A DNA stretch of 64,000 nucleotides from Rhizomys pruinosus. Its lineage: Eukaryota; Chordata; Mammalia; Rodentia; Spalacidae. The DNA lies in NCBI GenBank assembly GCA_009823505.1, contig VZQC01005922.1:343747-407746 (forward strand), read 5' to 3'. The translations under genes were made by a program, and so were the position numbers. A model generated the notes under the pieces. It was not told the origin of the DNA. It ran no database searches and was given only the letters and a program-made list of their open reading frames with translations. Shown here piece by piece: positions 56,086 through 64,000 of the stretch (the stretch's first letter is position 1; the number at the start of each line of letters is the position of its first letter).

Positions 56086-56978
56086 GAAAAGGACACCAGA
56101 AGTATCTCCCATGCTCATGAATTGGAAGAATATAGTAAAAATGACCATCCTGCACAAAGTAATATACAGATTCAATGGAATCCCAATTAAAATCTCCATG
56201 AGCTTCTTCACAGACCTAGGAAAAAAATCCTAAAGTTCATATGGAAAAACAAAAGACCCCAGAGTTAGCCAAAGCAACCCTGAGGAAAAAAGAGCAATGC
56301 AGGAGGGATTGCTATTCCAGACTTCAAACTATATTACAGGGCCATAGTCATAAAAACTGCCTGGTTTTGGCATAAAAACAGACTCATAGATCAATGGAAC
56401 AAAATTGAAGATCCAAACTTGAGCACATGCAATTTCTTATTTGACAAAGGTGCCAAGAAGACTCAATGGAGGAAAGACGGCATCTTCATCAAATGGTGTT
56501 GGCAAAACTGGATCACCACTGGTAGAAGAATAAAATTAAACCCCTACCTCTCACCCTGTACAAAAATCATCTCCAAATGGATCAAAGACCTCAACGTGAA
56601 ACCCAAAACTCTGAAAATGATAGAAGAAAACATTGGCAGTAATCTATAAGACATAGGCAAAGAAAAAGACTTTCTAAATCAGACAGCAGCTGCTGAGGAA
56701 ATAAGGTGGACAATTGACAAGTGAGACCTTATTAAACTCGAAAGCTCTGTACAGCAAAAGAAACAATCAAAGAAGTGAAGAGAAAACCCACAGACTGGGA
56801 GGGAACATTCACCAGTGATACATCTGATAGAGCATGAACATCCAGAGTATGTAAACTACTCAAAAAACAAAGGAGCAAGAAAACGAATGACCCACTCAAA
56901 AGATGGAGTAAAGAGCTGAACAGAGACTTTACAAACGAAGAAGAAAAGATGGCTGAGAAACATCTTAAAAAGTGTTCA

Positions 56979-57220
56979 GGGGCTGGAGAGATGGCCTAGC
57001 GGTTAAGAGCGCTGACCGCTCTTACAGAGGACCCGGGTTCGATCCCCAGCACCCACATGGCGGCTGAAAACCGTCTGAAACTCCAATTCCAGGAGAACTC
57101 CAGTTCCAGGGGAATCCGAGACCCTCTTCTGACCTCCGCGGCATTGCACGACACGGGTGCACAAACCTGCATGCGGATAGTACATTGATACACATACAGA
57201 AATAAATAAAATTAAATAAT
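56979..57220 (+). repeat. B2-type SINE with target-site duplication
   Basis: Complete sense B2 with good consensus (GGGGCTGGAGAGATGGCC; GGTTCGATCCCCAGCACC). Exact 11-bp duplication AAAAGTGTTCA at 56,968-56,978 and 57,221-57,231, inside L1 ORF2. This is the clearest B2 of the window and probably young. Confidence 0.95.
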
Positions 57221-57765
57221 AAAAGTGTTCAAAGTCACTAATAATTAATGAAATGCAAATTAAAACCACTTTACTATTTCATTTTACTCCAGTAAGACTA
57301 GCCATGGTCAAGAAATCAAAGGATCCCAAATGCTGGAAAGGTTGTAGGGAAAGGGGAACACTCATAATCTACTCTTGTAGATTACTGCACAAGTAGGAAT
57401 GCAAACTCATGCAACCCCTCTGGAAAGGAGTATGGAGAAGTCTTAAAAGACCTGACCCAATCATACCACTCCTGGGTATATACCCACAAGACTCATCCTA
57501 TCACAGAGATACGTGCACATCTATGTTTATTGCAGCTCTCTTCACAATAGTGAAGAGCTGGAACCAACCCAAATGTCCCTCAACTGACAAGTGAGTAAAG
57601 AAAATGTGTTACATCTACACAATGGAATTCTATGCAGCAGTAAAGAAAGATGACATCGTGAGCTTTGCAAGTAAATGGATGGAAATAGAAGCCATTATGC
57701 TAAATGAAGTAACACAGTCCCAGAAAAACAAACAGGGAATGGTTTCCCTCATTTGTGGATCTTAG

Positions 57766-58930
57766 CACCAAATCTCTATTTTTAAGGCAAATCGAATAAT
57801 TCTTTTTTTATTAGTAAATATAATACCTGATGTTACTCATCAACTTGCTATGTAACGTAGGAATGTAAAGTACTAATTTTTCTTTACCTGCATACAACTC
57901 TAGTAAATGAAAAGCTGAAAGGAGCCAGGAGCTCTCTCCCACCCTCCCCCACACACACACAAAAAAAACCCTGAGTGACCCCTGAGGACCAGATCCTCAA
58001 CTGACCTTGAGAAAGCAAAAGCCTTGGTTAATTTGGGCTGTGTGGCCTTAAACATCCAAAAGAAAAGTATAACCAGAAATAAATAAATAGCAAGGTCTGA
58101 GAAATGGTACTTCAGGTAGAAAACTTGAGATCTTAGTAAAAAGACAAGAAGTAAAAAAATAAAAAATAAAAAAAAGAACACAGTTGTTTTGCCTGTCTTA
58201 CTGGCAAGTGCAGCTACCCTGTGGCTGCCACTGCTTTTGCCATCCTTCAAAGACATGAGACGCAGCTTTTCAACCTTCCAATATGGACTGAAGACTCATG
58301 TCTCTCCAAAAATCCTCCAAACCTTCAGTGCCAGATGGGGACTGCTGAGACATTCAACTTGTGGACTAAGCCACTACTGGGTTTCAGCCTTTTCAGAATA
58401 TAGACTGCCATTGTTCACCTACCCAGGCTGTACCATGGAGACCAGTACAGGAAGATCAAGACAGGACACAGTGCTTACTGGACCTCATTTGGTGACCATG
58501 GGAAGGGAAAACCCCAGTGTGGAGCACAAGATGCAGACCTGATGGTGGTTTGGGCTTGCCAAGGAGGAACCTACAAACATGACATCTTTCAGCCTAATAA
58601 AGAAAAATCATAAGCTGAAGATGCTAAAAGCTATGATATATGTGGCATGCATATATGCATATTTTGGAGTGATGCATATCGGAAGGAATAACAAGAAGAA
58701 GACTGGGTCAAAGAACTGACTGAAATGGTGTGAACTTCTGCTCAAAATAATGAACTTCTGCATGTAGAATTTTGAGAGAGACTGAGAAAAAGATGAAAAA
58801 CATGTTTGGCAGACTGCCTGAGCTCTGGTGGGGTGGGGGGCATGGGTCTAGATTTGATTTGAAAATTTGTACAAAATGCACAAAGTTCCAGTAAAAATTG
58901 GCTTTGAAAAAAATAAAAGAAAAAAGAAAA
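57766..58930 (+). other. L1 3'UTR of a third type
   Basis: About 1.15 kb of non-coding L1 tail. A 117-residue open frame at 58,189-58,542 lies in it but has no recognisable domain. The end shares TGATGCATATCGGAAGGAA and the G-rich tract with the duplication L1s. Confidence 0.6.
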
Positions 58931-58966
58931 ATATTAATCTAAAAAACAATATATATATTACATAAA

Positions 58967-58992
58967 GATGTGTGTGTGTGTGTGTGTGTGTG
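58967..58992. repeat. (TG)n microsatellite
   Basis: About 12 TG units. Confidence 0.95.
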
Positions 58993-59107
58993 GTGCCATT
59001 GTTCTAAAGGGCCATCCCAGAACAAGGGAGTCAATACTGTGTGGTCTGTGTCTGATTGTACAACCTGCGAACCATTGATAAGGTGAAGTTATAGTCTCAT
59101 AACCAAA

Positions 59108-59189
59108 CAGCATTTTTTTTTTATTTTTTTTTTTTGAGACAGGGTCTCCCTGTAGCTCTGGCTGTCCTGGAACTTACTCTGTAGACCAT
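59108..59189 (-). repeat. B1 SINE fragment
   Basis: T-rich tail, then GAGACAGGGTCTCCCTGTAG and GTCCTGGAACTTACTCTGTA; the 5' half of B1 is missing. No target repeat found. Confidence 0.85.
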
Positions 59190-59896
59190 AAGCCATTTGA
59201 AGTTTCCTCTTGTTTCACTTTCAAGGTAGATACTTGAAATGCAACTCTGTGGTGTTTTACTATTCTGGGATGTTTTATTGCTCTGTAATATCCTGTGGCT
59301 CCATGATGCCTTCCACTCACTGTGTCTAACTGCTGAAAAGCAACTGAAACTAAGAAAATGGAAAGTTCACCAAATGGTTTCATGAAACACCTGGTCCAAT
59401 TAGGGCAAGAAAAGTGTAGATCAAATGTGACAGATACCTAAATTTCTTCCAGTGATATCTGTTTTTGTAAACTGCAATGACTGTTTGGCTGATTCTTAGC
59501 AAAATTACCCTGGCCTAGCTATCAATCACAGGGCAGCAGATGTCCTGACCTGGTGCCTGGGATGTCGACTTTGTGAGCTATGATGACCAGGGGAACTCAG
59601 GAAGGACTTTTTCCTGAAATAACATGGCCCATCATGAAAAAAAAAAAAAATAGGGCCCAGGTGCCAGCCCAAAATTATGATGTAAAAAGGCCTACATGAT
59701 CCCCATCTGTATTTCTGTTTGAGGTCCAGAAAACCTTGGGGACTTTGTTGCTAATTATGGGACTACATGCATGTTAAAAGAATAAATTAGTTTTCTGACT
59801 CTTTCCTGGGTTGAATGTGTGATCCTTATCTGTTTGAAATTTCTGTAACATCATGATCCTATAGCATAAAACAACCAATCAGAATAAATATTACCA
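59190..59896. other. unassigned intergenic sequence
   Basis: No gene or repeat recognised; an A12 run is at 59,637-59,650. Confidence 0.45.
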
Positions 59897-60105
59897 GGGC
59901 TGGAGAGATGGCTTAGCCACTAAAAACACTGGCTGCTCTTGCAGAGGACCCTGGTCTGGTTCCCAGCACCCATAACCACCCTTAATTCCAGTTCCAAGGG
60001 AAGCAATGCCTTCTTCTGGCCTCCAAGGTCATTGTTGGGCATGTGTGCACTTCCATATATGCAGCCAAAACACTTATACACATAAATTAAAAAAATAATT
60101 AAATA
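59897..60105 (+). repeat. diverged B2-type SINE
   Basis: GGGCTGGAGAGATGGCTTAG head, CTGGTTCCCAGCACCCATA, 'ccttcttctggcctccaaggtca' in part, and A-rich tail. Older than the others. Confidence 0.8.
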
Positions 60106-60302
60106 CTTTTATGGGAGATAAAGAGAATAAACTATAAGGAGAACTAACAGGAAGTATAAAAAAGCTGACCTGTACTGTGCTTGGGGCTGGGACCTTGGAT
60201 GTGACTCCTCTGAAGCAGTGCTGGGACTAACAAACACAATTCTTGGAAAAGCCTCAGTGTTCTGTCTCTGACAAAGCTCCTGCAACAGATTGTATAACAT
60301 GA

Positions 60303-60402
60303 GGGCTGGAGAGATAGCTCAGTGGTTAAGAGCTCTGACTGCTCATGCAGAGGACCCAGGTTTAATTCCCAGCACCCACATGGCAGTTAAGAACCATCTT
60401 TA
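60303..60402 (+). repeat. B2-type SINE, 5' half
   Basis: GGGCTGGAGAGATAGCTCAG to GTTAAGAACCATCTTT; followed directly by a B1. A B2 3' portion follows after the microsatellite at 60,645. Confidence 0.85.
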
Positions 60403-60403
60403 A

Positions 60404-60540
60404 GCCGGGCATGGTGGTGCATGCCTTTAATCCTAGCACTCCGGAGGCAGAGGCAAGCAGATCTCTTTGAGGTCAGCCTGGTCTACAGAATGAGTTCCAG
60501 GACATTGAGGCTATAGGGAGACCTTCTCTCAGAAAAAAGA
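60404..60540 (+). repeat. B1 SINE
   Basis: Sense B1: GCCGGGCATGGTGGTGCATG, CCTTTAATCCTAGCACTCC, CAGCCTGGTCTACAGAATG, then A-rich tail that leads into the GAA array. Confidence 0.95.
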
Positions 60541-60640
60541 AAAGAAAGAAGAAGAAGAAGAAGAAGAAGAAGAAGAAGAAGAAGAGGAGGAGGAGGAGGA
60601 GGAGGAGGAGGAGGAGGAGGAGGAGGAGGAGGAGGAGGAG
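60541..60640. repeat. (GAA)n-(GGA)n compound microsatellite
   Basis: About 12 GAA units then about 18 GGA units, grown from the B1 A-rich tail. Long minus-strand Leu/Ser-rich frames here are translations of the array. Confidence 0.97.
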
Positions 60641-60644
60641 TGCA

Positions 60645-60805
60645 CAATTCCCAGCACCCACATGATGGCTAACAACTGTTGGAAACCCCAGTTCTGGGAA
60701 ATCCAACACCCTCTACTGGCCTCCATGGATACTGCACAGCATGGGTGCCCTTAGGTACATGCAGGCAAAACACTCATACACATAAAATAGAAATAATAAA
60801 TAAAT
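60645..60805 (+). repeat. B2-type SINE, 3' part
   Basis: CAATTCCCAGCACCCACATG then GATGGCTAACAACTG and the A-rich tail. It overlaps the end of the 60,303-60,402 piece by about 40 bp of B2 consensus, so it is either a second B2 or a rearranged one. Confidence 0.75.
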
Positions 60806-60815
60806 ACAAATTTTT

Positions 60816-60962
60816 TTGGTCTTTTCAAGACAGGGTCTCCCTGTAGCCCCACCTGTCCTGGAATTCACTCTGTAGACCAGGCTGGCCTTGAACTCACAAA
60901 GATCCACCTGCCTCTGCCTCCCAAGTGCTAGGATTAAAGGCATGTGCCACCACACCTGGCTT
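60816..60962 (-). repeat. B1 SINE with 16-bp target-site duplication
   Basis: Antisense B1, close to consensus (CAAGACAGGGTCTCCCTGTA; AGTGCTAGGATTAAAGGC). Exact flanking repeat ATAAATACAAATTTTT at 60,800-60,815 and 60,963-60,978, inserted in the A-rich tail of the preceding B2. Confidence 0.96.
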
Positions 60963-60978
60963 ATAAATACAAATTTTT

Positions 60979-61927
60979 AAATATGTGACTTGATAATTGA
61001 TGTTATTAATTACAATGGGGACTTTATAAACCCCTGTGACTGCCAAGAGAAAATTAAATTACTTGGTAAATTATAGAAAATAAAACCAACATAACTTGTA
61101 AGTTTATTGTTAGTCAATAAATTCTGATATTGTGAACAGACAGATGTGGCCATCTGTTTCTAGCACTGGATGCACATGACAAACCCTGGAGAAAAGGGGA
61201 GGGCGCTGTACAGACATTCCCACTTTGCGGTGCCAGCCCCAGGTCTTTGGGCAAGGAAGGGAAGGGATCAGATTGCATATTCCTCCCCAGGGACTCAGAG
61301 CAGAAGCCTACCAGAAAGAGGAGTTACCAGCCACTGTGCCCTGCAGAAAAGGGGAGGGACATGTTATAAGCACAATCATTTCACTTGTTCTTGTCAGTTT
61401 GTGAATGCAAGATGACCCCCCACCACCACAACACACAGGGATGAGCAGTGAAAGAAGGGTCTGAGAGAAGGGGACCATGTGAGGCAGAGCATTCTGAAGG
61501 GCTTCCTGAAAGAAAAACACTCAGATATAATGAAGAAGTAGCATCTAGGATGGTGGGAAGCTGGTAGGGGAAGGAGGGCAGCTCAGGACCACCCCTGCCT
61601 GCATGGCATCCTGAAGTTGCCCCCCAGCTGGACCCTCCCATCACATCTCCCTGTGCATAGGGGCAATTGAGAGGAGGCCTCTGAGGACAGCACCCTCTTT
61701 CTTGGTGCTCACTCCTTGAGTCTGGGGATAGGAGAGCTTCTTTCTATGGAGTTCAGGTGGCACCAGTCCAGCCAGCAGCAGCACTGGGTCTTCCCTTTGT
61801 CCAACCCTGCACTGGGGAGGAGCAGGAGGTTTGGCTGGACCACTTGACAGGGTCTAGAGCTGCCCAAGACACAGACTCCTGATATGTCTGTGAGGGAGTT
61901 TCTAGGTTGGATTTGTTGGGGTGGGGA
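60979..61927. other. unassigned intergenic sequence next to the provirus
   Basis: Nothing recognised; several overlapping 70-95-residue frames on both strands without domain features. Confidence 0.45.
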
Positions 61928-62011
61928 TGTAAGACCCAAATTGAGCCTTACCCTTGAGAGACCCCTGAGTGAGAGATGTAGAGACAAGACTCTCAACGCA
62001 AGAGCAAGAGG

Positions 62012-62017
62012 TTTATT
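62012..62017 (-). promoter_or_regulatory. LTR poly(A) signal
   Basis: AATAAA on the minus strand in the LTR, followed by the T/G-rich GAGTCTTGTCTC stretch usual at the R/U5 border. Confidence 0.75.
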
Positions 62018-62083
62018 CCTCCAGCATGCCAGGTTTCACCTGTACAATGGGGAGAGGCAAACCCCGAGCAATCTCTGCATACA

Positions 62084-62094
62084 GGTTTTATAAA
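62084..62094 (-). promoter_or_regulatory. LTR TATA box
   Basis: TTTATAAAACC on the minus strand, about 70 bp before the AATAAA, as expected for the U3/R boundary of gammaretroviral LTRs. Confidence 0.7.
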
Positions 62095-62236
62095 CTTAGA
62101 GCAGGGCAGGAATCGAACCCCAGTCTCCTGCATGGCAGGTGGGGATATGCAGCATACCTGGGTCTGCAGGTGGCTTGGGGCCAGGGCCCTCAGGGTGGTT
62201 CTTCCTGGAATTATAACCGACTGTGGTTTTCTGTTA

Positions 62237-62378
62237 TTTGCTAACCTAGGGAGGGGTTGCTATTTGCTAACCTATTTGCTAACCTAGGGAGGGGTTGCTA
62301 TTTGCTAACCTATTTGCTAACCTAAGGAGGGGTTGCTAATTGCTAACCTATTTGCTAACCTAGGGAGGGGTTGCTATA
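62237..62378 (-). promoter_or_regulatory. U3 enhancer-like direct repeats (38 bp x 3.7)
   Basis: A 38-bp unit containing GGTTAGCAAATAG and GCAACCCCTCCCTAGG (minus strand) repeated almost perfectly. Each unit also contains TTAGCAAATA twice. Direct repeats in U3 are the usual gammaretroviral enhancer; that this array acts so is inference. Confidence 0.75.
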
Positions 62379-62426
62379 GTTATTTCGCAAAGTGAAAAAT
62401 TCCACTGGCCTCTTTCTGTCCCTTCA

Positions 62427-64000
62427 TTCCCTCTTTTTTCTATTCTCCAATCCTGGAGCAGTGGATCATCAGTGCTTAAGGGGGAGTGTTTTTGCCTTAG
62501 GTGTATAATCTGGACCATGTTGATAAATGTAATCAGGCGGTTCAGGATACAGGGTCCAAAGGTCAGAATCAGCAAGAGAATGAGTGCTCCAACAGAGTAG
62601 AGACTAGGGTGGTGAGCCAGGGAGACTTACAGAACCAAGATTCAAACCATCCTTGGTTGGCTTCTCTTTCTCGCTTATGTTTAGCTAGGCCCTCCCTGAC
62701 TTTGGCCATGGAGTCCTTGAGGACCCCTGTGTGGTCAGCATAGAAACAACACTCTTCCCCTAATGTCGCATATACTCCTCCCTGCTGGAGGAAGAGGAGA
62801 TCCAAACCCCTCCAGTTTTGCAGCACTACTTTGGAGAGGGAGGTAAGGGATTTTTCCAGAAAACTGATAAATGTTTCTATTCTTTCAAGATCTTCATCTA
62901 TGGCAGCTCTCAAGGACCTCATGCCCAAGTGCTGGGTAGCTAGAGATGCTATTCCTGTCCCTGCTCCAGCCAACCCCAAGCCAGACAGAGTGGCTATAGT
63001 GAGAGCAGTAACGGCCTCCCTCTTCTCTCTTGTTCGCAACCCCCGGGACCAATGACTGTACATGTCTTCCTCAGAATGGTAGAGGATCCAAGGCACAACA
63101 GAGATCAAAACACAAAATTCAGCTGAGCTGTTAAAAACACTAGTGGACAAGCAGGGAGTGAGTCCTGTCTGTGAACAAATCCACCATTCCCCTTCGTTAG
63201 GTATCAACCACTTGTTGGGGTCCCAGGTGGAGGTATTTGAGCTATGACACAAGTCCTTGTGTCGTCCACTTGAGGATTTACCCACACAGGCTCCCCATCC
63301 CATTACCAGTTGTAAAGTTAGGCTTGTTACCCTGTCCCCCTTTTACATTGGGAAGGGTTTTGTTATCAGACACCTGGAAAGTACCATATGCCCCGGTCCC
63401 TTCGTAAAAAGGGGGTTTAACATCATAGCACAGCCAGCATGAATCAGTGACATTGGGATTAGTAAGATTAAGGGCCGAATAGGCAGCTGTCACCTGCTTC
63501 CAAAGTGGCTCCTTATCACTAGCATCTTTCGGCAGGGTTGGTGAAGTCACTGGCCCTATGGACAGCGGGACTGACACCAGTGCTAGCCCCAGTGGAACCA
63601 CTAGTATAGGTGGAAGGGTTGTCCTGGTGGGGCGATTTATTTTTTTCCTTGGAGAAGCGGGCTTTAATATTCGGTTGGGGCCCATTGCCTGAGATGTAGT
63701 ATTAGGCAACTCCAGCAGTTGTCTTAGAGTTATAATGGAGCCAGAGTGGCCTCCATATTTGTAAAACACCAGACCACATGCCTTTCCTTTTTGCCATTCA
63801 GTATAACCAATCTTTTTTCCCTGCTCAGTAAACCTGACCCGGACAAAGTCCAGTCGGTCCTTAGTACAGGGCTTGCCAGCTTATAGGGGAAGCACTGCAT
63901 ATGGGTTTCCCAAGTTGACAAAAGTGAATGTCACCAGATCAAGCTTAGTTACCTTCCACTCCCAATCCTCATCGCTAGAGGTCACACAATCCCATTTTTT
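62427..64000 (-). pseudogene. gammaretroviral env pseudogene (partial)
   Basis: Env is the entry glycoprotein with surface (SU) and transmembrane (TM) subunits. SU part, from the window edge to about 63,280, carries one in-frame TAA (63,883-63,881) and the CWLC motif (63,439-63,428). A frameshift at about 63,278-63,303 leads into the frame of the SU end and TM. That frame shows a furin-type site REKR (cleavage at about 63,018), a hydrophobic fusion peptide rich in Gly/Ala (62,990-62,930), and the immunosuppressive-like stretch LQNWRGLDLLFLQQGG (62,823-62,776). In the following CX6CC motif the first Cys is Tyr (62,772-62,770). A second frameshift near 62,590 separates the membrane anchor (LILLLILTFGPCILN, about 62,590-62,545) from TM. 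Broken, so not expected to make a working Env. Confidence 0.92.

Larger units (their letters stand above)
55396..57765 (+). pseudogene. L1 ORF2 remnant
   Basis: Endonuclease part: DHKIL/FSKI.NMLGHRANLNKY-like at 55,480-55,550, then SVRPQCNKA, to RQQRMNPKSNRQE at about 55,875-55,910. After the B2 piece: post-RT text with [16 protein letters not shown] frame shifts, [20 protein letters not shown] (open frame 56,419-56,649), the C-terminal knuckle region 57,330-57,430 and SWNQPKCPSTDK (57,560-57,594). The RT palm is missing. Many frameshifts. Confidence 0.88.
55385..58930 (+). mobile_element. LINE-1, 5'-truncated, RT region replaced by a B2 piece
   Basis: Starts in ORF2 endonuclease (TAATACCCCACTGAGCCCAT at 55,396; family text ..PLSPLD..QVN), runs to about 55,908, then a partial B2 (55,914-56,085), then ORF2 from after the RT active site to the C-terminus (56,090-57,765) with a second, complete B2 inside. 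The 3'UTR of about 1.15 kb differs from those at 26 kb and 47 kb, although its last 200 bp (58,700-58,930) match the common L1 3' terminus including the G-rich tract (58,829-58,848). Confidence 0.9.
61928..62426 (-). repeat. 3' LTR of the gammaretroviral provirus
   Basis: Begins TGAAGGGACAG just after the polypurine tract and ends GGGTCTTACA (TG...CA), about 499 bp. U3 contains a 38-bp direct repeat array (62,237-62,378), then a TATA box (TTTATAAAACC, about 62,094-62,084). R/U5 has the poly(A) signal AATAAA (62,017-62,012). The first 4 flanking bases (61,924-61,927) are GGGA; the partner copy is outside the window. Confidence 0.88.
61928..64000 (-). mobile_element. gammaretroviral provirus, 3' part (env + 3' LTR)
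   Basis: Endogenous retrovirus on the minus strand. From the right edge: env surface-subunit region, env transmembrane subunit, a polypurine tract (AGAAAAAAGAGGG, about 62,440-62,428) and the 3' LTR (62,426-61,928). gag, pol and the 5' LTR would lie to the right of the window. Similarity is to murine-leukaemia-type gammaretroviruses (CWLC and immunosuppressive motifs, LTR layout). Confidence 0.92.

Noticed and set aside
58189..58542. 117-residue plus-strand frame
   Set aside because: Lies within an L1 3'UTR, with no similarity I recognise.
60473..60726. Leu-rich or Ser-rich homopolymer proteins on the minus strand
   Set aside because: Translation of the GAA/GGA microsatellite.
62569..63303. 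Domesticated env (syncytin-like) gene
   Set aside because: Frame lacks a signal peptide and membrane anchor, the upstream SU has a stop and a frameshift, and the CX6CC motif is altered.

Overview
The window is mammalian genomic DNA from a muroid rodent. The evidence is B1 and B2 SINEs, B3- and B4-type SINEs, several rodent LINE-1 copies with tandem-monomer or long-3'UTR structures, and a murine-type gammaretroviral provirus. The B2 consensus here has a head and tail that do not look like the usual Mus form as I know it, so I do not name a species. I found no intact host protein-coding gene, no CpG-island promoter and no structural RNA gene. Nearly all open frames are chance frames in repeats or fragments of retroelements.

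Layout. 1-3,066: old dispersed repeats (B2, an L2 3' end, an unnamed old repeat) and the tail of an antisense L1. 3,067-16,445 and 18,959-32,340: two direct copies of a 13.4-kb segmental duplication. Each copy carries a B1 with target-site duplication, a B4-type SINE, a 4.8-kb sense L1 with a shared internal deletion, a CT-rich array, a 42-bp minisatellite and several medium-reiterated repeats. The 2.5-kb spacer (16,446-18,958) holds an L1 fragment with inverted 5' part, a B2 with perfect target-site duplication and more old repeats. 32,343-38,690: an antisense, nearly 5'-complete L1 with a very long 3'UTR, missing the ORF1-C/ORF2-N segment and carrying a B2. 39,250-40,525: a dispersed rodent repeat. 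40,540-43,253: a 5'-truncated processed pseudogene of the transcription factor CREB1 on the minus strand, interrupted by a plus-strand keratin-associated-protein (KRTAP4/9-type) pseudogene. 43,565-49,290: a decayed L1 with a twin-primed (inverted) 5' end and a second long 3'UTR, then another diverged tail. 50,383-51,312: a solo LTR with 4-bp target duplication, itself holding a B2+B3 composite SINE. 51,400-55,384: old repeats, a small young L1 tail insertion and little else. 55,385-58,930: L1 with a B2 at a deletion junction and another B2 insertion. 59,100-60,980: SINE cluster with a GAA/GGA microsatellite. 61,928-64,000: 3' LTR and env pseudogene of a gammaretrovirus on the minus strand; the rest of the provirus lies beyond the right edge.

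These elements do not form a pathway. What the window records is a history of nested retrotransposition: SINE in SINE, SINE in LTR, SINE in LINE, and a retrocopied KRTAP in a retrocopied CREB1. I did not find a new functional system. The most useful observations are the nested CREB1/KRTAP pseudogenes, a premature stop shared by different L1 copies, the 2-kb L1 3'UTR lineage, the solo LTR with its nested composite SINE, and signs that repeat-containing parts of the assembly are poorly polished (clustered single-base indels, a 100-base G tract, one N at 40,526). All alignments were made by eye, so boundaries are approximate to a few bases unless a target-site duplication is quoted.
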